A DNA stretch of 64,000 bases from Romboutsia weinsteinii (GCF_002250835.2 NZ_NOJY02000005.1:62001-126000), one strand, 5' to 3'; counted from the first letter of the stretch, positions 9,748-18,942 are shown. The notes: generated by a model not told the origin, from the letters alone. Program-made: numbers and translations.

Positions 9748-10560
9748 GTGAAAGAAAAAATTAAGATAGTTTTAGCGGATGATAACAAGGATTTTTGTCA
9801 AGTATTAAAGGAGTACTTATCTAATGAAGATGATATAGAAATATTAGGGATTGCAAAAGATGGTATAGAAGCATTAGATTTAGTGAAAAAGACTCAACCT
9901 GATTTATTAGTATTAGATGTAATAATGCCTCATTTAGATGGTCTAGGCGTTATAGAAAAACTAAATGTAATGGATATACCAAAGATGCCTAAAATAATAG
10001 TGCTGTCTGCAGTAGGTCAAGATAAAATAACTCAAAGTGCTATTAACTTAGGAGCAGATTATTATATAGTTAAGCCTTTTGACTTTGTAATATTCATAAA
10101 TAGAATAAGAGAATTAGTATCAAATGTAACTAATAATGTAGAACCTAGAAGTAGAGCACATGCAGATATACAAATGACTAGAAGTGACTTTGTTAAAAAT
10201 GTAGGTAATATTGAAACTGAAATAACTAATATAATACATGAAATAGGGGTACCAGCTCATATAAAAGGTTACTTATATCTAAGAGAAGCAATTAAAATGG
10301 TAATAGAAAATGTAGAACTTTTAGGGGCTGTAACTAAAGAACTATATCCAAGTATAGCTAAAAAGTTTAACACTACACCTAGTAGAGTAGAAAGAGCTAT
10401 AAGACATGCAATAGAAGTTGCATGGAGTAGAGGAAAAGTTGATACTATAAATCAATTATTCGGATATACTGTTCATAATACTAAAGGAAAGCCAACAAAC
10501 TCTGAATTTATAGCAATGATAGCAGATAAATTAAGATTAGAACACAGTATGGTTAAATAA
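9748..10560 (+). CDS. spo0A: Sporulation master regulator Spo0A
   Basis: Response regulator and DNA-binding protein that commits the cell to sporulation. The 270-residue protein has a receiver domain (residues 1-125) with acidic pocket D11/D12 and phospho-acceptor D57 in [11 protein letters not shown]. The C-terminal Spo0A effector domain (about 150-270) contains [20 protein letters not shown]. The start is GTG at 9748 with SD taggggg. No kinase lies next to it; clostridia generally use orphan kinases to phosphorylate Spo0A directly. Upstream are a SigH-type promoter and a 0A box; downstream is a clear terminator. Confidence 0.98.
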   Translation: MKEKIKIVLADDNKDFCQVLKEYLSNEDDIEILGIAKDGIEALDLVKKTQPDLLVLDVIMPHLDGLGVIEKLNVMDIPKMPKIIVLSAVGQDKITQSAINLGADYYIVKPFDFVIFINRIRELVSNVTNNVEPRSRAHADIQMTRSDFVKNVGNIETEITNIIHEIGVPAHIKGYLYLREAIKMVIENVELLGAVTKELYPSIAKKFNTTPSRVERAIRHAIEVAWSRGKVDTINQLFGYTVHNTKGKPTNSEFIAMIADKLRLEHSMVK

Positions 10561-10577
10561 TTTAATATATAATACAG

Positions 10578-10610
10578 AAGCCTTCTCTAAACAAGAAGGC
10601 TTTATTTTTT
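10578..10610 (+). terminator. Terminator after spo0A
   Basis: 9-bp stem (10578-10586 with 10594-10602) of high GC for this genome, 7-nt loop, then a T-rich tail. Confidence 0.9.
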
Positions 10611-10720
10611 GAATAAAAACAAAATATAATAAGAATCATAAATATATAGATTGTAAAATATTTAGATGTTTTATATAAGTGCAGGGCAAATATTTAAACA
10701 TAAATTAAGGAGCGTTAATA

Positions 10721-11947
10721 ATGAAAATAAGGTTGCCTAAAAAGGTTAAATACATAATTGATAAAATCTATGACGAAGGATATGAAGCTTTTATTGTTGG
10801 AGGGTGCGTAAGAGATAGTATATTGGGGATTGAACCTAATGATTATGACATAACAACTAGCGCTAAACCAAATGATATAATGAATATATTTAAGGGATAT
10901 AAAATTATAGATAATGGTATTAAACACGGAACAGTAGCAGTAGTAGTGGATAAAGATATATATGAAATAACAACATACAGAGTCGAAGGTGAATATGAAG
11001 ATAATAGAAGACCAAAAAGTGTAGAATTCACATCAAATATTAAAGATGATTTACAAAGAAGAGATTTTACTATCAATGCTATAGCTTATAATGACAAAAT
11101 AGGATTGGTAGATAATTTTAATGGACTGATAGATATAAAAAACAAGATTGTTAAGACAGTTGGAGATCCAGATGAAAGGTTTAATGAAGACGGTCTAAGG
11201 ATAGTTAGAGCTATAAGATTTAGTAGCAAGCTTGGATTTCAAATAGAAAAAGAAACGCTAAATAGTATTTATAAAAATGCAAATATAATAAAAAATATAA
11301 GTATAGAAAGAATAACTGAAGAGTTTACCAAAACTATTTTAAGTGATAATCCAGAAAAGATAATATTACTATATAAGACAGGAATAATGAAATACTTAGA
11401 TATAGACTCGGATATAAATGAAGAAAGTTTAAAAATACTAAGAAAGTGTGATAAGACATTAGAAGATAGATTGACGATTTTGGAGTATATTAGCATTGTT
11501 AAAGCAAAATGTAATTTATGTATAGATAGTAAGAAAAATAGTGTATTGAATACGTTAAAATATTCAAATAAGTTAAATATAAAATGCAATATTATTTTAG
11601 AGTATATGTTTATTGACTTAAACGATATGAATACGGTAAAAATAAAACAGATGCTAAATAAAATTGGTCAAGATAACTTAAAAAAATCGTTAATATTAAA
11701 AAAAATATATTCTAGATTTTATTTAGAGGATAATACAACTCAAATAGACAATATTATTAATGAAATAGATAGAATACAAAATGACAAAGAATGTTACTGT
11801 ATTAAAGATTTGGATATAAATGGAGAAATTCTAAAAGAATTAGGATATAGAGGAAAAGATATTGGAGAAAAACTTAATTTATTATTAAATAAAGTAATAA
11901 ATAATCCAAAACTTAATACAAGGGAAAATCTTATAGGATTATTATAA
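10721..11947 (+). CDS. cca: CCA tRNA nucleotidyltransferase (class II, poly(A)-polymerase fold)
   Basis: Adds or repairs the 3' CCA end of tRNAs. The 408-residue protein has the class II nucleotidyltransferase core: GGCVRDSILG at about residues 27-36, the metal-binding DYDITT at about 42-47, RRDFTINA, and DGLRIVRAIRFSSKLGF in the head/neck. The remainder is variable and Lys/Asn-rich, as in clostridial members. I favour CCA-adding activity over poly(A) polymerase because of RRDFTINA and the compact size. It is alone between the spo0A terminator and the steA-like promoter. Confidence 0.88.
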   Translation: MKIRLPKKVKYIIDKIYDEGYEAFIVGGCVRDSILGIEPNDYDITTSAKPNDIMNIFKGYKIIDNGIKHGTVAVVVDKDIYEITTYRVEGEYEDNRRPKSVEFTSNIKDDLQRRDFTINAIAYNDKIGLVDNFNGLIDIKNKIVKTVGDPDERFNEDGLRIVRAIRFSSKLGFQIEKETLNSIYKNANIIKNISIERITEEFTKTILSDNPEKIILLYKTGIMKYLDIDSDINEESLKILRKCDKTLEDRLTILEYISIVKAKCNLCIDSKKNSVLNTLKYSNKLNIKCNIILEYMFIDLNDMNTVKIKQMLNKIGQDNLKKSLILKKIYSRFYLEDNTTQIDNIINEIDRIQNDKECYCIKDLDINGEILKELGYRGKDIGEKLNLLLNKVINNPKLNTRENLIGLL

Positions 11948-12053
11948 TTATAAAAGTTATGTAATAAAGAGCGGTTTATAATTTACTATAAATGACTAAA
12001 TTGTAACTAAAAGTGTAAATGAATCTTTAAATATTTCATTTATTGCTAAATAA

Positions 12054-12062
12054 TGCTATAAT
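12054..12062 (+). promoter_or_regulatory. Extended -10 element upstream of the SteA-like gene
   Basis: TGC-TATAAT at 12054-12062, 39 bp before the ATG at 12101. The -35 region is weak (TTTCAT at 17-bp spacing), so an extended -10 SigA promoter is proposed. Confidence 0.5.
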
Positions 12063-12100
12063 GTAGTGTGATTTGAAAAAAAATATCGGAGGTTTTAAAT

Positions 12101-13222
12101 ATGAGAGTCGAAGGCCCTATTAAAGTAGATAGAAAAACTAAAAGGCTTGCGAATAGACTTACGAGCGGAGATATAGCAGTTATAAATCATATCGATATAG
12201 ATGAAGTTGCTGCAAACTCGTTAGTAGAAGGTAAGATAAAGCTAGTTATAAATGCGGCTCCTTCTATAAGTGGAAGATACCCAAATAAGGGTCCTGGAAT
12301 CCTAACTGAAAAAAACATTCTTATAATAGATAATGTTGGAGAAAAACTATTTCATGAATTAAAAGAAGGTCAAATAATAGAAGTTATTGATGGCAAAATC
12401 TATAGAGATGGCATTCTTGTAGGTCAAGGTGAAGTGCTAGATAGAGCAGTAGTAAGTGAAAAGCTGAAAAAAGCATATGAAAACTTATCGGTAGAACTAG
12501 ATAGATTTATAGATAATACGATAGATTATGCAAAGAAAGAAAAAGGGTTTATACTTGGAGAAGTAGAAATTCCAGTGGTTAAGACAAAATATAAAAATAG
12601 ACATGTACTTATAGTTGTAAGAGGACAAGATTATAAGCAAGATTTAAGTACTATTTTATCTTATATAGAAGAAATGAAGCCTATCTTAGTTGGAGTTGAT
12701 GGTGGAGCTGATGCGCTTCTTGAATTTGGATATACTCCAGATGTAATAGTTGGAGATATGGATAGTGTTAGTGATGAAGCTTTAAGACAAGCAAGTGAAA
12801 TAATAGTACATGCGTATACAGATGGTAGAGCGCCAGGATTAAAAAGGGTACAAGATTTAGGTCTAGATGCAATAGTATTTCCTGCACCTGGAACTAGTGA
12901 AGATATTGCTATGCTTATCGCTTATGAATACAAAGCGGAGCTTATAGTTGCGCTAGGTACACATTCTAATATGATTGACTTTTTAGAAAAAGGAAGAAAA
13001 GGAATGGCAAGTACATTTTTAGTTAGATTAAAAATAGGTGCAAAGCTTATTGATGCAAAAGGAGTTAATCTATTATATAGAAGTAAACTAAAAATAAAGT
13101 ACGTATGGGCATTAATAGCTACAGCGCTATTCCCGGTTATAATACTTGCTTCTTTATCACCAAGTGTTCAACAGTTTGTACATTTAATGCAGTTAAAATT
13201 CAAATTATTACTGCAGATGTAA
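12101..13222 (+). CDS. SteA-like protein (thiamin-pyrophosphokinase-like fold, C-terminal membrane anchor)
   Basis: The 373-residue protein resembles the family containing corynebacterial SteA, which works with SteB at the division site. It has an N-terminal domain of about 150 residues and a central domain with VGVDGGADALLEFGYTPD and VGDMDSVSD (about residues 200-230), recalling the thiamin pyrophosphokinase fold. One hydrophobic helix lies near the C-terminus (about 328-350). There is no evidence for thiamine kinase activity. SD cggagg precedes the ATG at 12101. It is followed 16 bp later by a SteB/MctB-like gene, so the pair is conserved. Role inferred: envelope or division protein. Confidence 0.75.
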   Translation: MRVEGPIKVDRKTKRLANRLTSGDIAVINHIDIDEVAANSLVEGKIKLVINAAPSISGRYPNKGPGILTEKNILIIDNVGEKLFHELKEGQIIEVIDGKIYRDGILVGQGEVLDRAVVSEKLKKAYENLSVELDRFIDNTIDYAKKEKGFILGEVEIPVVKTKYKNRHVLIVVRGQDYKQDLSTILSYIEEMKPILVGVDGGADALLEFGYTPDVIVGDMDSVSDEALRQASEIIVHAYTDGRAPGLKRVQDLGLDAIVFPAPGTSEDIAMLIAYEYKAELIVALGTHSNMIDFLEKGRKGMASTFLVRLKIGAKLIDAKGVNLLYRSKLKIKYVWALIATALFPVIILASLSPSVQQFVHLMQLKFKLLLQM

Positions 13223-13238
13223 ATTTAGGAGGATTAAA

Positions 13239-14114
13239 ATGCATATAAATATGAAATACTATATAGTTACTATAGGTGCTATATTCATTGCTTTAGGAAT
13301 AGGTATATTAGTGGGATTTAACTTAAATTATGACCAAGAGCTAAGTAAACAGCAGTCAGAGGTAATAAATGATCTAGATAGAAGGTTTGAGGATTTGAAG
13401 AAAACTAATGATACTTTAGAGGCTGATTTATCTAATATTAATGGAAACTATGGTAAAGCTATAGAATTTATAAATCAAAATTCAAGTAAAATAATAGCAG
13501 ACGAGTTATTAGAAAAAAGTATAGGTATAATATCTACAAATGAAAATAATGATTACACAGCAGAAATATCTGACATAATAAGTAAATCTAGTGGTAATGT
13601 AGCATTTGATATAATATTAAAAAATAACATTTATAATGATGAAAAGCTTAAGGAAGCAGCTAAAAAAATAGGTGTTCAAATAGATAATACTGAAGATATG
13701 ATTAGCTATATAGTTGATGCTGTAAAAGCAGAAGACAGTGTAAGTAAATTAACCTATCTTCAAGAATTAGAAATGATAAAAATAAACGCATTAGATGAAG
13801 ATTATTCTAAGTTTGATTCTGTAGTTTTAGCAGGTGGAAGCAACGATAAAGATGGTGAAACTCAGTTCACAAAAATAGATAAAGTTTTAATACCTAAATT
13901 AAAAGAAGGTAATAGATACGTTGTAGGTGTCCAAAAAAATGATGCTAAGTTTTCATATGTAGATTTATATAGTAAAGAAAAAGTTGCAACTGTAGACAAC
14001 GTAGATGAAGGAATTGGACAATTATCATTAGTACTTTTATTAAAAGAAGGTAATATAGTTGGGAACTTTGGTAGACTTGATACTGCAGAAAGTGTAATTC
14101 CATATAAGAAATAA
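13239..14114 (+). CDS. SteB/MctB-like (copper-transporter-family) membrane-anchored protein
   Basis: The 291-residue protein begins with one membrane helix (about residues 7-27, including ALGIGILVGFNL), followed by a coiled coil (about 30-70) and a soluble, presumably extracytoplasmic domain. This matches the family named copper transporter MctB in mycobacteria and SteB in corynebacteria. No Cys- or Met-rich metal site is visible, so a copper role is unlikely here. Its partner gene is the SteA-like one just upstream (16 bp). SD taggagga is present. Confidence 0.7.
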   Translation: MHINMKYYIVTIGAIFIALGIGILVGFNLNYDQELSKQQSEVINDLDRRFEDLKKTNDTLEADLSNINGNYGKAIEFINQNSSKIIADELLEKSIGIISTNENNDYTAEISDIISKSSGNVAFDIILKNNIYNDEKLKEAAKKIGVQIDNTEDMISYIVDAVKAEDSVSKLTYLQELEMIKINALDEDYSKFDSVVLAGGSNDKDGETQFTKIDKVLIPKLKEGNRYVVGVQKNDAKFSYVDLYSKEKVATVDNVDEGIGQLSLVLLLKEGNIVGNFGRLDTAESVIPYKK

Positions 14115-14131
14115 GAATAGGAGAGACCAAT

Positions 14132-14824
14132 ATGAATCCTTATATAAGCATAATAATACCAGCTTATAACGAAGAAGATAAGATAAAAGATACATTAGAA
14201 AATATACGAAACATAAGTGAGATAAATGAAATAGTAGTTGTAGATGATGGATCTAGTGATAATACTACTAAGATAGCATCAGAAGTTAAAGACGATAAGA
14301 TTAAAGTATTTAAGTTAGATAAAAACAGAGGTAAAGGATATGCTTTAAATTATGGTTTAGAAATAGCTATGAAAAATGCAGATATAATAGGATTTTTAGA
14401 TGGAGATTTAGGAAGTTCATCTAATGAAGTAAAAAAACTGATAACTCCAATTCTAAATAATGAAGCGGATGTAATAATAGCTAAATTCCCTCCAGCTAAG
14501 AAAAAAGGTGGATTAGGATTTGTCAAAGGGCTAGCAAAAGACTCTGTTTTAGAATTAACAGGAGTAGAGCTAGATGCAACTTTATCAGGTCAAAGAATTT
14601 TTAAAAGAGAAGTACTTGAACAATTTAATGAAATACCATTTGGATATGGTGTAGAAGTTGGAATGACAATAGATATACTTAAAAAAGGATATACAATAAA
14701 AGAAGTCTTAGTAAATATGACTCACAGTGAAACTGGAAGAGATTTAAAAGGATTTATCCATAGAGGTAAACAGTATTATCATATAAAGAAGGTACTAAGA
14801 GCTAAAAAGAAAGAATGGAGGTAG
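14132..14824 (+). CDS. Family 2 glycosyltransferase
   Basis: The 230-residue GT-A fold enzyme has the N-terminal signature ISIIIPAYNEEDKI, the nucleotide-sugar motif IVVVDDGSSDNT (residues about 33-44) and a metal-binding DGD (in GFLDGDLGSS). No membrane helix is present, so it acts at the cytoplasmic face. Its position between the SteB-like gene and a MraY-like phosphotransferase suggests a lipid-linked glycan step. The sugar and acceptor cannot be read from the sequence. Confidence 0.85.
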   Translation: MNPYISIIIPAYNEEDKIKDTLENIRNISEINEIVVVDDGSSDNTTKIASEVKDDKIKVFKLDKNRGKGYALNYGLEIAMKNADIIGFLDGDLGSSSNEVKKLITPILNNEADVIIAKFPPAKKKGGLGFVKGLAKDSVLELTGVELDATLSGQRIFKREVLEQFNEIPFGYGVEVGMTIDILKKGYTIKEVLVNMTHSETGRDLKGFIHRGKQYYHIKKVLRAKKKEWR

Positions 14825-14831
14825 TATTTAA

Positions 14832-15656
14832 GTGAATAACTTTATACTTTACGCTATTTTATTACTAACAGGGCTAATTGGAACCTATACTGTAATACCA
14901 CTATTTAGAAATTTACTTATAAACAGTAATATAGTGAGGCCGAATTATAAAAAAGATATGATACCTGTAAGTATGGGGATAGTTTTCTTACCTATGATTA
15001 TTATAAATGGGATAATACTTGCATGGTTTACTAATAAATCACAAAATCTATTGTATTTATTTATATTTATCTTCGGTATGATATGCATGTTCTTTGCAGG
15101 GGTACTAGATGATATTATAGGTAACAGAGATGTTAGTGGATTAAAAGGACATTTCATGAGTTTATTTAAAGGTGAACTTACAACTGGAGGATTTAAAGCT
15201 TTATTTGGAGGATTTGTAGGTCTTATTATATCTATTTCTATATCAAAAGATATAGTTGATATAGTTGTAAATACATTAATAATTGCATTATCTACAAACC
15301 TTATGAATTTATTGGATTTAAGACCAGGTAGAGCTATTAAAGGGTATCTTATTATAGTGGGAACAATGCTTTTAACTTTAACTGGATATGTTAAAGTGTT
15401 GCCATTATTAATACTTCCAAATGTATTAGCTTATTTTAAATTTGATTTAAAAGCTAAGGCTATGATGGGAGACACTGGATCAAATGTATTAGGAATAAGT
15501 ATAGGTATACTTATGGTTTTAGGATATTCTTTAAATGTTAGGTTAGCATGGCTAGCATTTTTACTATTTATACATATACTTACTGAAAAGTATTCATTAA
15601 CTAAAATAATAGAACAGAACAAGTTTTTAAACTTTATAGATAAACTAGGAAGGTAA
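14832..15656 (+). CDS. MraY/WecA-like polyprenyl-phosphate sugar-1-phosphate transferase homologue
   Basis: Integral membrane protein of 274 residues with about eight or nine hydrophobic helices. Family motifs are present: GVLDDIIG (the DD motif after a helix), SGLKGH, NLMNLLDLRPGRAIKG and MMGDTGSNVLG. The start is GTG at 14832, 7 bp after the glycosyltransferase stop. The protein is shorter than MraY (about 320 residues) and lacks the usual C-terminal HHH stretch, so it is a paralogue rather than MraY. It may supply a lipid-linked sugar to the neighbouring GT2. Confidence 0.75.
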   Translation: MNNFILYAILLLTGLIGTYTVIPLFRNLLINSNIVRPNYKKDMIPVSMGIVFLPMIIINGIILAWFTNKSQNLLYLFIFIFGMICMFFAGVLDDIIGNRDVSGLKGHFMSLFKGELTTGGFKALFGGFVGLIISISISKDIVDIVVNTLIIALSTNLMNLLDLRPGRAIKGYLIIVGTMLLTLTGYVKVLPLLILPNVLAYFKFDLKAKAMMGDTGSNVLGISIGILMVLGYSLNVRLAWLAFLLFIHILTEKYSLTKIIEQNKFLNFIDKLGR

Positions 15657-15660
15657 TCTT

Positions 15661-16755
15661 ATGATAAGTAAAAAAATTGGATTAGTGGAGTCTATAGCAT
15701 CTAAAAGTAATGGATTAGATGATATAAGAGTTAAAATAAATGGAGAGATTCAAAGAGCGTATAACTACCCAAAACTTACTGGAGAAGTTAACATAGGAGA
15801 TGAGGTAGTTTTAAATACAACAGCTGTTGAATTAAGTCTAGGAACAGGTGGATATCACTTTGTTATAAGTAACCTAAATAATATGGAATCTAATTTTACT
15901 CCAGGTGGACATATAATGAAGCTAAGGTATACTCCACTACAGGTTAAAGTAGATGCCGTAGAAGAACAAGAAAGCCCATATCATGATGCAATAGAAGAAT
16001 TTGAAAGCTTAGAAAATATGCCGGTAGTAGTAGGTACTTTACATAGTATGTTGACTCCATTTGTGGCATCTTATAAAAGAAATAACCCTAGTAAAAAACT
16101 AGTATATATAATGACAGATGGAGCATCACTTCCTATATACTTAAGTAAAAATGTTGATACTCTTAAAAATAAAAAATTAATAGACAGTACAATAACTATA
16201 GGTAATGCATTTGGCGGAGATTATGAGTGTATAAATATTTATACTGCATTAATTACTGCCAAAGAAATACTAAAAGCCGATGTGGTTTTTGTAAGCATGG
16301 GTCCTGGTATTGCAGGAACAGGAACAAAATATGGCTTTACTGGTATAGAACAGGGACCAATATTAGATGCAGTTAAGAAACTTAAAGGTATGCCAGTTGC
16401 AATACCAAGAGTAAGTTTTGCAGACCAGAGAGATAGACATATGGGAATCTCACATCACAGTTTAACTGTATTAAATGATATTGTTAATGTCGAAGTTAAT
16501 ATACCAATAACAACTTATGAAGATGAAAAGCTAGATGTTGTAAAAAGACAGATAGAAACTAAAGAACTAGATAAGAAACATCACATAGTTTATATCAATA
16601 ATAAAAATACGGAAGAAGATCTAAACTACTTTGGGCTTTCAGTTAGAAGTATGGGTAGAAATTATCAACAAGATAAAGAATTCTTTGATGCGGCAAGTAG
16701 TGCTGCATATTATTTGATGGAGGTTTGTGATGATAGTAGAAGAGAAAACTATTAG
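15661..16755 (+). CDS. DUF3866 family protein
   Basis: Conserved 364-residue protein of unknown function, predicted soluble. It starts IGLVESIASKSNGLDDIRVKI-like (a small beta domain) and later contains VSMGPGIAGTGTKYGFTG and AIPRVSFADQRDRHMGISHHS, a His/Asp-rich stretch that could bind metal or phosphate. It lies 4 bp after the MraY-like gene and overlaps the Nudix gene, so it belongs to this operon. I cannot assign a reaction. Confidence 0.75.
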   Translation: MISKKIGLVESIASKSNGLDDIRVKINGEIQRAYNYPKLTGEVNIGDEVVLNTTAVELSLGTGGYHFVISNLNNMESNFTPGGHIMKLRYTPLQVKVDAVEEQESPYHDAIEEFESLENMPVVVGTLHSMLTPFVASYKRNNPSKKLVYIMTDGASLPIYLSKNVDTLKNKKLIDSTITIGNAFGGDYECINIYTALITAKEILKADVVFVSMGPGIAGTGTKYGFTGIEQGPILDAVKKLKGMPVAIPRVSFADQRDRHMGISHHSLTVLNDIVNVEVNIPITTYEDEKLDVVKRQIETKELDKKHHIVYINNKNTEEDLNYFGLSVRSMGRNYQQDKEFFDAASSAAYYLMEVCDDSRRENY

Positions 16756-17260
16756 TAGTGATAGGGTCTATACAGGGAAAGTAATTAGTTTAAGGGTTGA
16801 TACTGTTGAAGTATTAAATCAAGGATATAAAAAGAGAGAAATAGTTGAACATGGCGGAGCTGTAGGAATAGTTGCAATAACTGATAATAACAAGATCTTA
16901 TTAGTAAAGCAATTTAGAAAAGCTATAGAAAAAGAAATAGTAGAAATACCGGCAGGTAAACTTGAAATAGGAGAAAATCCAAAAGACTGTGCAATAAGAG
17001 AATTGCAAGAAGAAACAGGATACACAGCTCAAAATATTAAACTGATGCATAAATTTTTCACTTCGGCTGGTTTTTCAAATCAAAAGGTATTTATATATCT
17101 TGCAACAGGCCTTACTAAAGGAGAAAATAATCTTGATGATGGAGAAAATTTAGATTTATATGAGTTAGATTTAAATGATGCCTATGATATGGTTGTAAGA
17201 AATGATATTGAAGATGCTAAGACATCCATAGGAATATTATTAGCTAAAGAATTAGTGTAA
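16730..17260 (+). CDS. Nudix hydrolase, ADP-ribose pyrophosphatase type
   Basis: Predicted to hydrolyse ADP-ribose or related nucleoside diphosphate sugars. The complete Nudix box is visible: GKLEIGENPKDCAIRELQEETGY (a GX5EX7REUXEEXGU match). I place the start at ATG 16730 rather than GTG 16727 because the SD GGAGG (16719-16723) is 6 nt from the ATG. It overlaps the end of the DUF3866 gene by 26 bp. About 176 residues, usual for the NudF-like family. Confidence 0.9.
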   Translation: MIVEEKTISSDRVYTGKVISLRVDTVEVLNQGYKKREIVEHGGAVGIVAITDNNKILLVKQFRKAIEKEIVEIPAGKLEIGENPKDCAIRELQEETGYTAQNIKLMHKFFTSAGFSNQKVFIYLATGLTKGENNLDDGENLDLYELDLNDAYDMVVRNDIEDAKTSIGILLAKELV

Positions 17261-17361
17261 TAACTTAATTTTATTAACTTTAAAATATAGCAACAAGAAT
17301 CATATACTAAAATAAATTAAAAATAATTTTAAGAAATTTATAAATTATATTAATATAAAAT

Positions 17362-17415
17362 GAATAACCTCCTCTTCTTTTACATATTAATTTGTAAGGT
17401 ATAAGAGGGGGTTAT
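17362..17415 (+). promoter_or_regulatory. SD-sequestering hairpin with nested SigE-like promoter before spoIIM
   Basis: A 13-bp stem with one G-U pair joins 17364-17376 to 17403-17415. The 3' arm holds the spoIIM SD (GAGGGGG), 4 nt before the TTG start. A SigE-like promoter, GAATAAC (17362-17368), 14 bp, CATATTAA (17383-17390), would start RNA near 17397, downstream of the 5' arm, giving a leader that cannot fold. The pairing is seen directly; the promoter call is inference. Confidence 0.55.
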
Positions 17416-17419
17416 AAAT

Positions 17420-18025
17420 TTGAGAAGAACATATAGAAAAAAGAATTTTGAGGAAATAAACAAGCAAATAATAGTAGTTGGTATTTTCTTTATAGCATTC
17501 ATAGTAATAGGTACATATTTAAATAAAATTTGGCCTGACGTAGCAAAGGACATGCTTAGTAATATTAATCCGGCAGTAGAGTATTATAATTCAAGTATAG
17601 ATATAAAGAATACGATAATGTCTAACCTAAAGTCAGATTTTGGTCTTATGGGACTAGTATGTATATGTAGTTTGTTAGTTATAACTTTTCCAGCTTTAAT
17701 AATAATTTTTATGCTAAAAGGTTTATCAATAGGCTATACTATAAATAGCTGCATATTGATGTTGAAGTTTAAAAGTATCAAAATGGTTTTAATAATACTA
17801 TTTAAAAATATTATTATTATCCCAGGAGCAATAATATTAGCCTTAATCTCTTTAAGTTACATTAAAGAAGTATATCCCGCTATTCAAAGAAAGCAAAGAG
17901 ATAATATACTATTTTTAAGTAAGAGATATTTATTAAACTCCTCAATTATAATATTATTATCAGTAGTATTACAGGCATTGTTAAATACCTTAAGTATCAG
18001 TGTTTTACAATTCCTAATCAAATAA
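17420..18025 (+). CDS. spoIIM: Stage II sporulation protein M
   Basis: Membrane protein which, with SpoIID and SpoIIP in Bacillus, thins septal peptidoglycan and drives engulfment. The 201-residue protein has about five hydrophobic segments (roughly 20-38, 72-95, 98-115, 122-145, 175-195). It has the family-typical MLKGLSIGYTINSC and a phenylalanine/isoleucine-rich character. The start is TTG at 17420; its SD is buried in a long hairpin (see the regulatory entry at 17362). A xerD-like gene follows 11 bp later. Confidence 0.88.
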   Translation: MRRTYRKKNFEEINKQIIVVGIFFIAFIVIGTYLNKIWPDVAKDMLSNINPAVEYYNSSIDIKNTIMSNLKSDFGLMGLVCICSLLVITFPALIIIFMLKGLSIGYTINSCILMLKFKSIKMVLIILFKNIIIIPGAIILALISLSYIKEVYPAIQRKQRDNILFLSKRYLLNSSIIILLSVVLQALLNTLSISVLQFLIK

Positions 18026-18036
18026 AGGAGTTAGAC

Positions 18037-18942
18037 ATGGGCGTTATAGATGAATATATAAAATATATCCAGGATAAAAAAAAACTATCGAAAAATACTG
18101 TATCCTCATATTTCATTGATATTAAAAAATATATGGAATACTTACAAGAAAATAATATAGCATTAAATGATGTTGTAGAAAATGATATAATAAGTTATAT
18201 GATAGAGTTAGAAAAAAGTAACATCTCAGTAGCCACAGTATCTAGAATGATATCATCAATAAAATCTTTTCATGACTACTTATTTTTTAGTCATAAATGT
18301 ATTTTAGATCCGGCAAAAAGTATAAAAAAACCTAAGGTTGAAAAGAATGATGTAGATATTTTAACTGAAGATGAGGTAGAAGCTTTACTAAGATTTCCTA
18401 AACTATCAACACCTAAGTTAATTAGAGACAAGGCTATATTTGAAGTACTTTATGGGACAGGTGTAAAAGTTTCTGAGTTAATTGAGATGAAACTTGAAGA
18501 TGTTAGCTTAGATATAGATTATATATATTGCAATACGGGTAAAAATAAAAGGGTAATACCTCTTTCTGATGTTACAAAACTATACTTAGAAAAGTATATA
18601 AAAGAAGGTAGATCTTACCTAGCTTTGGATGAAGAAGAATATTTATTTGTAAGTTCTTTGGGACAACGGTTTACAAGACAAGGGCTTTGGAAAATTATAA
18701 AAAAGCATGCTAACAGAGCTAATATAAATAAAAATATAAATCCAAGTATGCTTAGGCACTCATTTGCAATACATTTAATAAATGAGGGAGCAAATATTGC
18801 TGTTGTAAGTAAGATATTAGGAAATACAAACTTATCAAGCTTACAAGGGTATTTAAATCATATAAATAAAAATGTTAGAAGAGAAATAAAGGAAAAGCAC
18901 CCAAGGAAAGAATATCAAATAGGAGGACAACATAATGAGTAG
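18037..18942 (+). CDS. XerD-like tyrosine recombinase with degraded active site
   Basis: The 301-residue protein has the full two-domain layout of XerC/XerD: an N-terminal SAM-like core-binding domain (about 1-95) and a C-terminal catalytic domain (about 110-290). The fold is kept, but the catalytic set is not. The first Arg (TGLRVSEL in canonical proteins) is K144 in GTGVKVSELIEM. The His of HxLR is S237 in NPSMLRHSF. The His of LGH is N263 in LGNTNLSS. R240 and the nucleophile Y272 remain. It is probably not a dimer resolvase; a true XerD must be encoded elsewhere if dif recombination occurs. It overlaps deoB by 8 bp. Confidence 0.85.
   Translation: MGVIDEYIKYIQDKKKLSKNTVSSYFIDIKKYMEYLQENNIALNDVVENDIISYMIELEKSNISVATVSRMISSIKSFHDYLFFSHKCILDPAKSIKKPKVEKNDVDILTEDEVEALLRFPKLSTPKLIRDKAIFEVLYGTGVKVSELIEMKLEDVSLDIDYIYCNTGKNKRVIPLSDVTKLYLEKYIKEGRSYLALDEEEYLFVSSLGQRFTRQGLWKIIKKHANRANINKNINPSMLRHSFAIHLINEGANIAVVSKILGNTNLSSLQGYLNHINKNVRREIKEKHPRKEYQIGGQHNE

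Noticed and set aside
10680..10700. CAGGGCAAA resembling part of a cyclic-di-GMP-I riboswitch core
   Set aside because: The remaining conserved core (GNRA receptor, second helix) is absent within the 40 bp before the cca start.
13239..14114. Copper transporter annotation for the SteB-like gene
   Set aside because: Single membrane helix and no Cys/Met/His metal site; the family name is misleading here.
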